A stretch of DNA of 64,000 nt from CAZYTX01 sp964650485 (GTDB lineage Bacteria; RBG-13-61-14; DATKZS01). Under the pieces are notes generated by a model, which was not told where the DNA came from, searched no databases, and saw nothing but the letters and a program-made list of their open reading frames with translations. Of the stretch, positions 17,173 through 25,956 are shown piece by piece (the first letter of the stretch is position 1; the number at the start of each line of letters is the position of its first letter). The stretch spans positions 1 to 64,000 of the forward strand of contig CAZYTX010000003.1 in assembly GCA_964650485.1 (NCBI GenBank). The letters run 5' to 3'. The translations under genes and the position numbers were made by a program.

Positions 17173-18339
17173 TTATTTTTCCTCCAGCTTGTTGAAGAGC
17201 GAGTCAATGTCCTCGGTGTCCTCGCCCTGGTTCTCTTCCGCCTCCTGCCGGGCAGGGGCCTGCTCGGGCTGCCGGGCCGGGCCGGGCTCATCTCCGGTAA
17301 TACTGTCGAACATTGATTCCACGTCCTCCTGGGGGGGGTCCTCCCCTTGGGAGGAGGAGGAGGGCTGCTCTTGAGGCATGGTAGGAGCGGGCGGAGGCGG
17401 AGGCTGTGCCTGCTGCTCGCTCCATTGCCGGTCCGGGGGCTGCTGCTGTGGCTGGGGCTGTTCCTGCTGAGGCACCTGTATGACCCGGGCAGGGCCTGCG
17501 GAGGGTCTGGCCGCGGCCCTTGGAATGGGTGCAAGACCCAGGTCGGCAGCCACCGCCTGCACCAGGTCGGACTCGATGGTCTTCTTCTTTAAGAGGTACC
17601 CCTCGAACATGCTGTTGTCGCAGATGGTGTTTATGAGCCTGGGGATTCCCTTGGAGTAGTAGTGGATCATCTTTATGGCGTCGTCCGTGAACAGCTCTTT
17701 CTTGGCGCCTGCCAGGCGCAGCCTGTGGTTGACGTAACCTTGTGTGGACTCGGGGGTGAAGGAGTCGAGCCTGCATTTCAGCGCCACCCTCTGGGCAAGG
17801 GGCTCGTCCAGGTGCAGGTGGTCCTCCAACTCGGGCAGTCCGAAGAACACGAAGGTGATGAGCTTGGACTCGGGGACCTCCAGGTTCAAAAGACCCCTGA
17901 ACTCCTCCATGATCTCCTTGGTGTGAAGCATCTGGGCCTCGTCTATGAGCACCACCGCTTTCCTGCCCTCCTCGTGCAGCTCCATCAGCCGGTTGTAGAG
18001 CTGGTTCAGGAGCTTTAGCTTTTCAGGGGGCGGGTCTTCCACACCGAGCTGTCTTGCTATCCTTGAGAGGAGCCAGTCCGCTGTAATCCCGGAGTGAATG
18101 ATGACCAGGAGCGCGGACTCGTACTCCTCCTCGGGAAGGTTGTCAAGCATGCGCCTTGCGAGCGTGGTCTTGCCGGTGCCCAGCTCGCCGATGAGCACCG
18201 CCAGACCCTTCATTGTGTCCACGCCGTACATGAGCCTGACCAGTGCCCGCTGGTGCTGGGCGCTGTTGAAGTAGAACCTGCTTATGGGCGCGGTGCTGAA
18301 GGGCTCCTGATCGAGTCCGTAAAATTCAAGGTAATCCAT
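17173..18339 (-). CDS. ExeA/GspA-like AAA+ ATPase with Pro/Gln-rich tail
   Basis: A 388-residue ATPase of the ExeA/GspA and TniB-like group. Walker A is GELGTGKT (51-58), Walker B is VVLIDEAQ (about 128-135), and FFGLPELEDHL is the sensor region. The opening YLEFYGLDQEPFSTAP is diagnostic for the family. After residue 270 there is a low-complexity tail rich in Pro, Gln and acidic residues; ExeA itself has a peptidoglycan-binding domain there instead. No other secretion genes are close, so involvement in pilus or secretin assembly is only possible. It is convergent with the transporter. Confidence 0.85.
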   Translation of the reverse strand: MDYLEFYGLDQEPFSTAPISRFYFNSAQHQRALVRLMYGVDTMKGLAVLIGELGTGKTTLARRMLDNLPEEEYESALLVIIHSGITADWLLSRIARQLGVEDPPPEKLKLLNQLYNRLMELHEEGRKAVVLIDEAQMLHTKEIMEEFRGLLNLEVPESKLITFVFFGLPELEDHLHLDEPLAQRVALKCRLDSFTPESTQGYVNHRLRLAGAKKELFTDDAIKMIHYYSKGIPRLINTICDNSMFEGYLLKKKTIESDLVQAVAADLGLAPIPRAAARPSAGPARVIQVPQQEQPQPQQQPPDRQWSEQQAQPPPPPAPTMPQEQPSSSSQGEDPPQEDVESMFDSITGDEPGPARQPEQAPARQEAEENQGEDTEDIDSLFNKLEEK

Positions 18340-18443
18340 CAGCTGTTTGACCTCCGCCGATAGTTCAACTCATATTATAACATTATCCCGTCTTCAATTG
18401 TAAGTGCAGAGGTCCCGGCGTCTCGGGCACGACTCATAAACCA

Positions 18444-20540
18444 TCAGCGCTTCCCGCAGCGGGCGCCCTTGTCAAAAACGGGCTCGTATACCACCGGCTC
18501 CCCGGTCTCCACCAGGGTCTCCAGGAAGCAGCCGTACTGGTGCTTGGTGTCCTCGCGCTGGAAGTTTACGTGGTGGCCGTCGAGTACCCCGTACTGCTCG
18601 AACTGCACCGCGGCCGCGGTGACCCTCCCGGCGGGCGTCTCTTTGTTCATGCTTACCGGCAAGTCGAGCACCGGGAGCCCGGCGAGCTCCAGCATGTCCT
18701 TGGTGGACGGCTCCAGCACCTTGCCGGCAAAGTCGGGACCCATGCACAAAATGGCCGCGTTCTGTGCCGAGGGCGCGAAGTAGTGGTCGTATAGGCCGAA
18801 GCTTATCCACACGTGCTTGGGGGCGCGGCCGGGGAGCGGGTCCATGAAATAGTGCGGCTGGTACGCGAAGGGGTCAGCGGGCGCAAGCACTGTGGAGATC
18901 ATGTTCACCAGCGGGTGGAAGCGGTCGAGCCCCACGCTCTCGGTAAGCCCCTCCCCTTTTCTCTTCAGGCTCTTCATGTCCAGCGGGTTGCCCTCGGCCA
19001 TGAACAGCATCCAGTAGGCCCCGTTGCCGGACGGTATCAGGGCCTTGACATCGGTCTCCACCCCTCCCCAGGGGCCGAGGATGAGGCTGCCCAGCGACTG
19101 TCCCATGCCGAAGACCAGCTCGGGGTCGAAGCGAACCGGCCGGCCCCCTGTGTCCGTGCCCGGGCAGAGCGCGGGGTCCAGCTCGATCTCCTGGAGGAAG
19201 CGCAGCAGCATGGAGGCCTCGGCCGCGGCCTGGAGCATGTTGTCGCGCAGGGCCTCCGGGGAGAGGAAGTTGTAGAAGTAGATCATCTCGGGCTGGCCGC
19301 CGCGCTCTGCGTTCTGCGGCTGGGCCGCGCCCGCCCCGGCGATGCCGTGCATGGCGTACACCATTGCCGGACCGGTGCCTGGCGGCGCTTCCGGGTGCTC
19401 TCCGAAGAAGAGCTTCTCGAGGTCAATGCCTTCTTGCTTCTGCTTTTTCGCTTTCTGTTCTTCAGGTGCATGCTCGGGCACCACGCCCCTGTCCACGAGC
19501 TGGGTGGACACGCCCGCGGTGCCGTGCACGTAGATCATTATTGGGAAGCCGCGGCCGGGCATCTCGCCCTTTGGTATGGTCAGGCACACGGGCACGCGCT
19601 CCATTCGCTGCACCACGGGTTTGCCGTGGCTGTCGAACTGGAGCCTGCCGCCCCGGCCGTGGCCATAAGGGGGAGTGCCGTCCTGGAACTGCGGCATGGA
19701 CACCGCGCCCTCCAGCACGGTGTAGAGCTCGTACTCGCGCGTCTTCTTGAAAGGCCCCTGCACTTCGAGCATGGGCCGGTCCTTCACACCGTCAAAGAGC
19801 TTTCTCATCCTGGCCGTGGGATCGCCGGTGCCAAACACGGTGAGCGCGGCAAGGTCCTTTGCATCAACGCCCATGCCCGAGAGCCGCTCCAGCGCGGGAC
19901 CATACACCTCGAGCGCGCGCCGGCCGAGCTTGCCTTGCGGGGCCTCGCCCGCGGCCATGGCCACGAGCTCCGGGCTGCCGGCAAGCGGGTTGCCCCGCCC
20001 GTCTCCCAGAGAGCGCATCACGCCCGCGGCGTAGAGGGTGTCCTCCCGGAGCACGAACCCGGGCACCGGCATCACTGCCAGGACGTTCCACCCGTAGGGC
20101 AGAAGCGGGGGCGGCTTGCGATAGAACCTTGCCAGCAGGGGGATGCGTTCGCCAAAGCCGGGCGAGCCGGGGTCAATGTCCACCAGGAACACGGGCGAGC
20201 CGGGTGAGGTGGAACCCTTCGCGGAAGGAAGTGCGCTTGTATTCAATGGTCCTGTAAAATGGAAGTAAATATTTGTGCCGGTGCTGTAGCCGTACCCGTC
20301 CTCAACGGCCTCCTTTGTACGCTTGACCATCTTGAGGCCCAGCACCCCGGGGAAGTCGTCCACGTCTATGGACCCGTCCGCCTGACGACGCAGCTCTGTG
20401 GGGAAAGGCAGAGAAAAGAACTTGCCCTTGCCAGAGAGGTCGAACACCCAGGAGACCTCGGCCCGGGCCGCGGGCGCCTGCATAAAAAAGACCAGCGCCA
20501 GGAAGCACACCATCGAGACCATGGAGTATCTTTTCTTCAT
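18444..20540 (-). CDS. Secreted alpha/beta hydrolase-like protein
   Basis: About 698 residues with a clear signal peptide (VCFLALVFFMQAPAARA, cleavage near residue 28). The C-terminal half contains a lipase-type nucleophile elbow GMGQSLGS (near residue 472), and PIMIYVHGTAG matches the oxyanion strand of alpha/beta hydrolases. The last quarter supplies candidate Asp and His residues (DHYFAPSA, GHHVNF). The ATG at 20540 is 8 nt from AAGGAG; a GTG one codon earlier is also possible. The substrate is unknown; an exported esterase or lipase is the safest call. Confidence 0.72.
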   Translation of the reverse strand: MKKRYSMVSMVCFLALVFFMQAPAARAEVSWVFDLSGKGKFFSLPFPTELRRQADGSIDVDDFPGVLGLKMVKRTKEAVEDGYGYSTGTNIYFHFTGPLNTSALPSAKGSTSPGSPVFLVDIDPGSPGFGERIPLLARFYRKPPPLLPYGWNVLAVMPVPGFVLREDTLYAAGVMRSLGDGRGNPLAGSPELVAMAAGEAPQGKLGRRALEVYGPALERLSGMGVDAKDLAALTVFGTGDPTARMRKLFDGVKDRPMLEVQGPFKKTREYELYTVLEGAVSMPQFQDGTPPYGHGRGGRLQFDSHGKPVVQRMERVPVCLTIPKGEMPGRGFPIMIYVHGTAGVSTQLVDRGVVPEHAPEEQKAKKQKQEGIDLEKLFFGEHPEAPPGTGPAMVYAMHGIAGAGAAQPQNAERGGQPEMIYFYNFLSPEALRDNMLQAAAEASMLLRFLQEIELDPALCPGTDTGGRPVRFDPELVFGMGQSLGSLILGPWGGVETDVKALIPSGNGAYWMLFMAEGNPLDMKSLKRKGEGLTESVGLDRFHPLVNMISTVLAPADPFAYQPHYFMDPLPGRAPKHVWISFGLYDHYFAPSAQNAAILCMGPDFAGKVLEPSTKDMLELAGLPVLDLPVSMNKETPAGRVTAAAVQFEQYGVLDGHHVNFQREDTKHQYGCFLETLVETGEPVVYEPVFDKGARCGKR

Positions 20541-20667
20541 CACGGCTTCTCCTTGTTCAGATTTAAAACGGTATTATTTTTTTATCAGAACGCGGGTAAA
20601 GGTTCAAATCATTATATAACGAACGCATTGAGAGCGGGGCTGAAAAGGGCTAAAATAAAATACTGTA

Positions 20668-20922
20668 ATGGCAAAGGGCAAAAGCGGGGCTACGTCATTC
20701 GATTTCGAGGCATCCATGCAGCGGCTGGAGAAGATCGTTGGGGACCTTGAGTCGGGCGAGCTTAGCCTGGAGCAGAGCATCGAGGTCTTCGAGGAAGGGG
20801 TGGGTCTCGTAAAGAAGTGCAGGGAGTATCTTGAGGGGGCCCGGCAGAAGGTCGAGGTTCTTTTAGGGGAAGACCCGGAGGGCAAGCCCGTGATAGAGAC
20901 CTTTGAAGAGGACGTGGAGTGA
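20668..20922 (+). CDS. xseB: Exodeoxyribonuclease VII small subunit
   Basis: An 84-residue protein with the whole family signature: FEASMQRLEKIVGDLESGEL, then LEQSIEVFEEGVGLVKKC. It forms the small helical subunit that binds XseA and degrades single-stranded DNA. Length is standard. The xseA gene is not in the window's immediate upstream region, which here holds a divergent hydrolase gene. Its stop overlaps the ispA start (GTGA), as is common for this operon. Confidence 0.95.
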   Translation: MAKGKSGATSFDFEASMQRLEKIVGDLESGELSLEQSIEVFEEGVGLVKKCREYLEGARQKVEVLLGEDPEGKPVIETFEEDVE

Positions 20923-21821
20923 AGAGGGGGGGGCACAAGCAATTCGATCTCGATTCCTACCTGGAAAATTGGCGCGACCGGGTGGACCGGGTGCTGGACG
21001 AGGTCCTGCCCGGCGAGGACTCTTACCCCGAGTCTTTGAACCGGGCCATGCGCTACTCGGTGTTCGCGGGCGGAAAGAGGCTCCGGCCACTGCTTTGCAT
21101 TGCCGGGTGCGAAGCGGTGGGGGGCGAGCCTGACAAGGCCCTTAAAACAGCCGCGGCCATCGAGATGGTGCACACCTACAGCCTGATCCACGACGACCTC
21201 CCGGCCATGGACGACGACGAGTTGAGACGAGGCAAGCCCACCTGCCACAGGAAGTTCGGGGAGGCCGTGGCCATCTTGGCGGGCGACGGTCTGCTCACCG
21301 CGGCCTTCGGCGTGATCGCGGCCGACCCGGGCCTTGCGCCGTGGCAGAGGAACGCCCTGGTGGCCGAGCTGTCCCTTGCCGCCGGCCCCGCGGGAATGGT
21401 GGCCGGTCAGGTGGCTGACATGGAGAGCGAGGGCCGGAACTTTGCATTAGAGGACGTGGACTATATACATGAGCACAAGACCGCGAAACTCATCGAGATG
21501 TCGGTGTCAGCCGGCGCCATGATCGGCGGGGGCAACAACCAGGACATGGAGGCCGTGCGCGAGTACGGCCGCAGCCTTGGCCTGGCCTTCCAGATAACCG
21601 ACGACGTGATAAACGCTTCAGGGGGCGAGGAGAGCGGCAAGAGCACGGGCACGGACGCGGCCCGTGGCAAGGCGGTGTACCCCGCGCTCTTCGGGGTTTC
21701 AGGGTCCAGGGAAAGGGCCGTGAAGCTCTGCGGGGATGCGATCACGGCGCTCGCGGGTTTCGGGTCCCGGGCCGATCCTTTGCGCGCTATTGCAAACTAC
21801 GTTGCCGGGCGCAACGCCTAG
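20919..21821 (+). CDS. ispA: Farnesyl/geranylgeranyl diphosphate synthase
   Basis: A 300-residue trans-prenyltransferase. The first aspartate-rich motif is DDLPAMDDD with RRGKPTCH after it, and the second is FQITDDVIN. GGKRLRP near residue 47 is the substrate-phosphate site. It condenses isopentenyl diphosphate with allylic primers, feeding isoprenoid synthesis with the dxs gene downstream. The start is GTG at 20919, overlapping the xseB stop. Chain length (C15 against C20) is not certain from sequence alone. Confidence 0.95.
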   Translation: MKRGGHKQFDLDSYLENWRDRVDRVLDEVLPGEDSYPESLNRAMRYSVFAGGKRLRPLLCIAGCEAVGGEPDKALKTAAAIEMVHTYSLIHDDLPAMDDDELRRGKPTCHRKFGEAVAILAGDGLLTAAFGVIAADPGLAPWQRNALVAELSLAAGPAGMVAGQVADMESEGRNFALEDVDYIHEHKTAKLIEMSVSAGAMIGGGNNQDMEAVREYGRSLGLAFQITDDVINASGGEESGKSTGTDAARGKAVYPALFGVSGSRERAVKLCGDAITALAGFGSRADPLRAIANYVAGRNA

Positions 21822-21832
21822 GGCATGATTTG

Positions 21833-23767
21833 ATGACTGAAGAGGGACAGACAAGGGGCGGGGTCCTGGACAGGGTGCGCGACCCTTGCGATTTGCGAAG
21901 GCTTTCCGAGGATGAGCTGCCCTTGCTCGCGGAAGAGCTCAGAAGGGAGATCGTGTCCGGCATCTGCGACACCGGCGGGCACCTGGCCTCCAGCCTGGGC
22001 GTGGTCGAGCTTGCCATAGCCGTCCATTACGTTTTCCACACACCGGACGACAAGCTGATCTGGGACGTGGGCCACCAGTGCTACCCGCACAAGCTGCTCA
22101 CCGGCAGGCGCGATAAGTTCACGAGTGTCAGGCGCTACCAGGGGCTCTCCGGGTTCCCCAAAAGGGCAGAGTCTCCCTATGACTCCTTCGGCACCGGTCA
22201 CGCCTCCACCTCGGTGTCCGCTGCCCTTGGCATGGCCGAGGCCATAAAGCTTGCCAATGGCAAAGAGCAGGTGCTTGCTGTGATAGGCGACGGTGGCCTT
22301 ACCGGCGGCATGGCGTTCGAGGCCCTGAACCAGACCCCTACGGACCTTTGCAACCTCACGGTCATCCTGAACGACAACGAGATGTCCATATCCCCGAGCG
22401 TGGGCAGGCTGAGCACCTTCCTGTCAAAGTCCGTGGTTTCAAGGCCCATGCAGACGTTCAACCAGGTGATGCGCAGGATCGCAAGGCCCCTGCCCGAGTG
22501 GCTCTACACCGAGCTCCGCTACCTTGGCAAGAGGTGGCGGCAGAGCTTCCTCACCTTCTGGACCCCGGGCATACTTTTCGAGGCCTTGGGGTACCACTAC
22601 ATCGGCCCGGTGGATGGCCACGACATCGAGCAGCTCCTTGCCGCGCTCCGGAACGCCCGTGACCTTGAGGAGCCGGTGCTTTTGCACGTGCTCACCACCA
22701 AGGGCAAGGGCTACCAGTTTGCCGAGGACTCGCCCTCCGCTTTCCACGGTGTCGGGCCTTTTGACATAGACACGGGCGAGTGCCCTCCCAAGCAAGGGCC
22801 GCCCTCGTACACCCGGGTGTTCTCGGACACCATGATCGAGCTGTTCGAGGGGCACGAGAAGCTGGTGGGCATTACCGCGGCCATGTCGCAGGGCACGGGC
22901 CTTGACCGGGTTGCCGAGGTCTTCCCTTCCCGGGTGTTTGACCTTGGCATCACCGAGCAGCACTGCGTGACCTTTGCCGCGGGCATGGCCTGCCAGGGGT
23001 TCCGGCCGGTGGTGGCCATATACTCGACCTTCCTGCAGAGGGCATACGACCAGGTAGTGCACGACATATGCCTGCAGAACCTGCCGGTGATATTCTGCCT
23101 GGACAGGGCAGGAATAGTGGGCGAGGACGGGCCCACCCACCACGGCCTGTTCGACATCTCATACCTTCGGTCCATGCCCAACATGAGCGTTCTCGCTCCC
23201 GCGGACGAGAAGGAGCTTCGAGACATGCTCCACACCATAGCAAGCCGCAACGGCGGACCCGTGGCCATACGCTACCCCCGTGGCAGGGGAGCGGGGGCCA
23301 CACTTGACAAGGCGCCGGAGCACCTGCCCTGGGCAAAGGCCGAGCTTAGGAGGCAAGGCAAAGACCTGGTGATAGCGGCCATCGGTAACATGGTCCCGGC
23401 AGCGGAGCAGGCAGCGGACATCCTCGAAAAGCAGGGCCTGCAATGCGCGGTGATAAACGCCAGGTTCGTAAAGCCGCTCGACACCGGGCTTATACTAGGT
23501 CTTGCCGCGGAAGCCGGCGTCCTGGTCACGGTGGAGGAGAACCAGGTGGCCGGCGGGTTCGGGTCAGCGGTGCTGGAGGCACTCTCGGACGCGGCCGCGG
23601 ACCACGTGGCAGTCAAAGTGATGGGGATCAAGGACTCCTTCCCTGAGCACGGTCCTCCCCCGCAGTTGAGGGCTGACCTTGGCCTGGACCCTGAAAACAT
23701 CGCACGCGCAATCACGGAATTCATGAGGCTGCTTGAAAAAGAGCGCGCACACACCACTCCCGCATGA
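21833..23767 (+). CDS. dxs: 1-deoxy-D-xylulose-5-phosphate synthase
   Basis: A 644-residue thiamine diphosphate enzyme making DXP from pyruvate and glyceraldehyde 3-phosphate, the first step of the MEP pathway. The ThDP motif is GDGGLTGGMAFEALN with the metal ligands in VILNDNEMSI. HVLTTKGKGY and GITEQHCVTFAAGMA are typical of DXS, and the C-terminal transketolase domain is complete. ATG at 21833 is preferred over a TTG at 21830. It is 11 bp from the ispA stop and overlaps the tlyA start. Confidence 0.97.
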   Translation: MTEEGQTRGGVLDRVRDPCDLRRLSEDELPLLAEELRREIVSGICDTGGHLASSLGVVELAIAVHYVFHTPDDKLIWDVGHQCYPHKLLTGRRDKFTSVRRYQGLSGFPKRAESPYDSFGTGHASTSVSAALGMAEAIKLANGKEQVLAVIGDGGLTGGMAFEALNQTPTDLCNLTVILNDNEMSISPSVGRLSTFLSKSVVSRPMQTFNQVMRRIARPLPEWLYTELRYLGKRWRQSFLTFWTPGILFEALGYHYIGPVDGHDIEQLLAALRNARDLEEPVLLHVLTTKGKGYQFAEDSPSAFHGVGPFDIDTGECPPKQGPPSYTRVFSDTMIELFEGHEKLVGITAAMSQGTGLDRVAEVFPSRVFDLGITEQHCVTFAAGMACQGFRPVVAIYSTFLQRAYDQVVHDICLQNLPVIFCLDRAGIVGEDGPTHHGLFDISYLRSMPNMSVLAPADEKELRDMLHTIASRNGGPVAIRYPRGRGAGATLDKAPEHLPWAKAELRRQGKDLVIAAIGNMVPAAEQAADILEKQGLQCAVINARFVKPLDTGLILGLAAEAGVLVTVEENQVAGGFGSAVLEALSDAAADHVAVKVMGIKDSFPEHGPPPQLRADLGLDPENIARAITEFMRLLEKERAHTTPA

Positions 23768-24507
23768 GCAAGAACCACTTACGGCTCGACCAGCGACTGG
23801 TGGAGCTCGGCCTGGCTTCCACCAGGGCCCAGGCCAGGGGGATCATCATGTCCGGTCGGGTCATGGTTGACGGCCGGGTAAAAGACAAGCCGGGCTCGTC
23901 CGTGTCCGGCTCCTCGGAGGTCTCCATCAAGCCGGGGAAGAGGCACGTGAGCCGGGGCGGGGAGAAGCTCGAGGCCGCGCTCTCGGAGTTCAATGTAGAC
24001 CCCTCTGGCAAGACCTGCCTTGACCTGGGCGCTTCCACGGGCGGGTTCACCCATTGCCTTCTGGAGCGCGGCGCAGACAAGGTGTACGCGGTGGACGTGG
24101 GCAAGGGCCAGCTCGACTGGGGACTGCGCAACAACGAGCAGGTCGTGGTGATGGAGGGCGTGAACGCGCGCACTCTCAAGCCCTCCGACCTGCCCGTGCC
24201 GGTGCAGCTTTGTGTGATGGACCTCTCGTTCATCTCCCTCACCCTGGTGCTGCCCGCGGTCGAGCCTCTCCTGGATGCTTGCGCTCAGGTGATAGCCCTG
24301 GTAAAGCCGCAGTTCGAGGCGGGCAGGGAAAAGGTGGGCAAGGGCGGTGTAGTGCAAGACCCTGTTGTGATCCGGGAGTGCGTGGACAGGGTGGCCGCTT
24401 GCAGTCGCGACCTGGGGCTTTTTGAGATAGCACGTGCTCCGTCGGCGCTAAAAGGGCCCAAGGGCAACCAGGAGTTCTTCATTTACATGTCCAAAATGAG
24501 CTGTTAA
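23764..24507 (+). CDS. tlyA: TlyA family rRNA 2'-O-methyltransferase
   Basis: A 247-residue protein. Residues 5-65 are an S4-type RNA-binding domain (LRLDQRLVELGLASTRAQA), and the rest is a FtsJ-like methyltransferase with SAM motif CLDLGASTGGFTHCLL and the catalytic-site stretch VKPQFE. TlyA methylates rRNA cytidines (2'-O) and is also known as a putative hemolysin. The ATG overlaps the dxs stop (ATGA). The linked xseB-ispA-dxs-tlyA order is a common bacterial arrangement. Confidence 0.95.
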   Translation: MSKNHLRLDQRLVELGLASTRAQARGIIMSGRVMVDGRVKDKPGSSVSGSSEVSIKPGKRHVSRGGEKLEAALSEFNVDPSGKTCLDLGASTGGFTHCLLERGADKVYAVDVGKGQLDWGLRNNEQVVVMEGVNARTLKPSDLPVPVQLCVMDLSFISLTLVLPAVEPLLDACAQVIALVKPQFEAGREKVGKGGVVQDPVVIRECVDRVAACSRDLGLFEIARAPSALKGPKGNQEFFIYMSKMSC

Positions 24508-24568
24508 TGCAAAAGGGTGACTATGGACTCCGGGTTTTATGAGTGCTAATATATGAATCGAGGTGGTT

Positions 24569-24778
24569 ATGAGTACATTTACTGCAGTGGTGGAAAAGTG
24601 CACTGACACGGGACTGTACGTAGGGTACGTGCCCGGCTTTCCCGGGGCCCATACCCAGGCGGAGAGCCTTGACGAGCTCCAGGCCAACTTGCGTGAGGTC
24701 ATCGGGATGTTGATCGAGGATGGTCCCCCTGAGTTAGAGGCGGAATTTGTGGGCGTTCAAACCGTAATGGTTTCCTGA
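24569..24778 (+). CDS. hicB: HicB-family antitoxin
   Basis: A 69-residue protein with the partial RNase H-like fold of HicB: TAVVEKCTDTGLYVGYVPGF, then AHTQAESLDELQANLREVI. It neutralises the HicA mRNA interferase encoded 2 bp downstream. The antitoxin-first order is the less common hicBA arrangement. No DNA-binding C-terminal domain is present, so autoregulation may need another route. The ATG at 24569 sits after GAGG; a GTG at 24563 is possible. Confidence 0.88.
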   Translation: MSTFTAVVEKCTDTGLYVGYVPGFPGAHTQAESLDELQANLREVIGMLIEDGPPELEAEFVGVQTVMVS

Positions 24779-24780
24779 GG

Positions 24781-25008
24781 ATGGGCAAGCACCCTGTTCT
24801 TAAGCCTGCTGAAGTAGAGTCCATACTGGAAAAACTAGGCTTTGTGGCTGTGCGCCAGAGAGGTTCACACAAGCAATACCGCCATCCTGATGGCCGCTGC
24901 ACCACTGTTCCATTCCATTCTAAGAGAGACGTCTCGCCGATTCTACTTCGACAAATAGCAAAAGACATAGGCCTCACTTTGCCCGAGTTCCTGGGGCATA
25001 AAAAATAA
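24781..25008 (+). CDS. hicA: HicA-family mRNA interferase toxin
   Basis: A 75-residue double-stranded-RNA-binding-like toxin. The catalytic His lies in RQRGSHKQYRH, and LPEFL ends the protein as in the family. It cleaves mRNA independently of ribosomes and is held inactive by HicB. The start is 2 bp after the hicB stop, so expression is coupled. The next glycosyltransferase starts 2 bp after its stop, meaning the module lies within a housekeeping and glycan operon. Confidence 0.9.
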   Translation: MGKHPVLKPAEVESILEKLGFVAVRQRGSHKQYRHPDGRCTTVPFHSKRDVSPILLRQIAKDIGLTLPEFLGHKK

Positions 25009-25010
25009 AC

Positions 25011-25949
25011 ATGGACAAGGCCCGGCATATCTTCTTCTCCGCGGTCATGCCGGTGTATAACTGCGGGCGATACGTTGTCGAGGCCATCGAGAGCATGCTC
25101 GCCCAGGGCCGGGACGACCTGGAAGTGATAGTGGTGGACGACGGTTCCACGGACGACACCCTGAAAAAGCTTTTTCCTTTCAAAGACCGCGTCAAGATCA
25201 TGACCGAGGACAACAAGGGCCCGGCCGCGGCCAGGAACCGGGGCATCGAGGCGGCCAGAGGAGAGTGGATAGCCTTCCAGGACTGCGACGACCGCTGGCT
25301 GCCGGGCCACCTTGACCGGCTCGAGCGGGCCGTCCTGGAAAATCCCGGCGCAGCCATGGTCTACTCGGACGCCATGTTGATAGACGAAGAGGGAGCAGAG
25401 ATCAAGAAAAAGCGCGCGCCCGGCCCGGGCCGTGATTTCTTCCTCACCGTGCTCATGGACAACACCGTTAGCACGCCCGCGGTGTGCGTGCGGCGCGAGG
25501 TCCTGGTCAGCGCGGGCATGTTTTATCCTCCTCTCAGGAGCGCCCAGGACTGGGACATGTGGCTTCGTATCGGGTATGGCTACAAGGTGGTGCACGTGCC
25601 CGAGATAACCGTGCAGTGCCGGAGGAGACAAGAGAGCACCATGCACACCAGGGGGGTCTCGACAGGGATGAGGGATGACAACCTGCTCGTCATGCAGAGG
25701 GTGGCGAAGATGGCGCCCGAACTTGACCCGGCGCTCTTGAGAAAGGCAACCGCCAGGCGCTACCTGGAAAGCGCGGAGAGGATGGTGGTGGCATACGACA
25801 CCAGAGGCGCGCGCAAGGAGCTCATGCAGGCTATTAAGAGATGCCCTGCAAGCGCCGGGGCCTGGCTCATGTTGCTTCCGACCCTGGGGGGGCCAATGCT
25901 TGCAAGGGCATTGGTGAGCTTCCGTAGATGGCAGGAAAAAAGGTTTTAG
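25011..25949 (+). CDS. GT2 family glycosyltransferase
   Basis: A 312-residue GT-A enzyme. VMPVYNCGRYVVEAIESML begins the fold, VVDDGSTDDT is the UDP-sugar site, and VYSDAMLID holds the DxD-like metal motif. SAQDWDMWLRIGYGY matches the acceptor-side ED(Y/W) region. No transmembrane helix is evident. It lies just after hicA and 7 bp before a GT4 gene, so both probably decorate the same cell-surface glycan. Confidence 0.9.
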   Translation: MDKARHIFFSAVMPVYNCGRYVVEAIESMLAQGRDDLEVIVVDDGSTDDTLKKLFPFKDRVKIMTEDNKGPAAARNRGIEAARGEWIAFQDCDDRWLPGHLDRLERAVLENPGAAMVYSDAMLIDEEGAEIKKKRAPGPGRDFFLTVLMDNTVSTPAVCVRREVLVSAGMFYPPLRSAQDWDMWLRIGYGYKVVHVPEITVQCRRRQESTMHTRGVSTGMRDDNLLVMQRVAKMAPELDPALLRKATARRYLESAERMVVAYDTRGARKELMQAIKRCPASAGAWLMLLPTLGGPMLARALVSFRRWQEKRF

Positions 25950-25956
25950 GTCCTGC

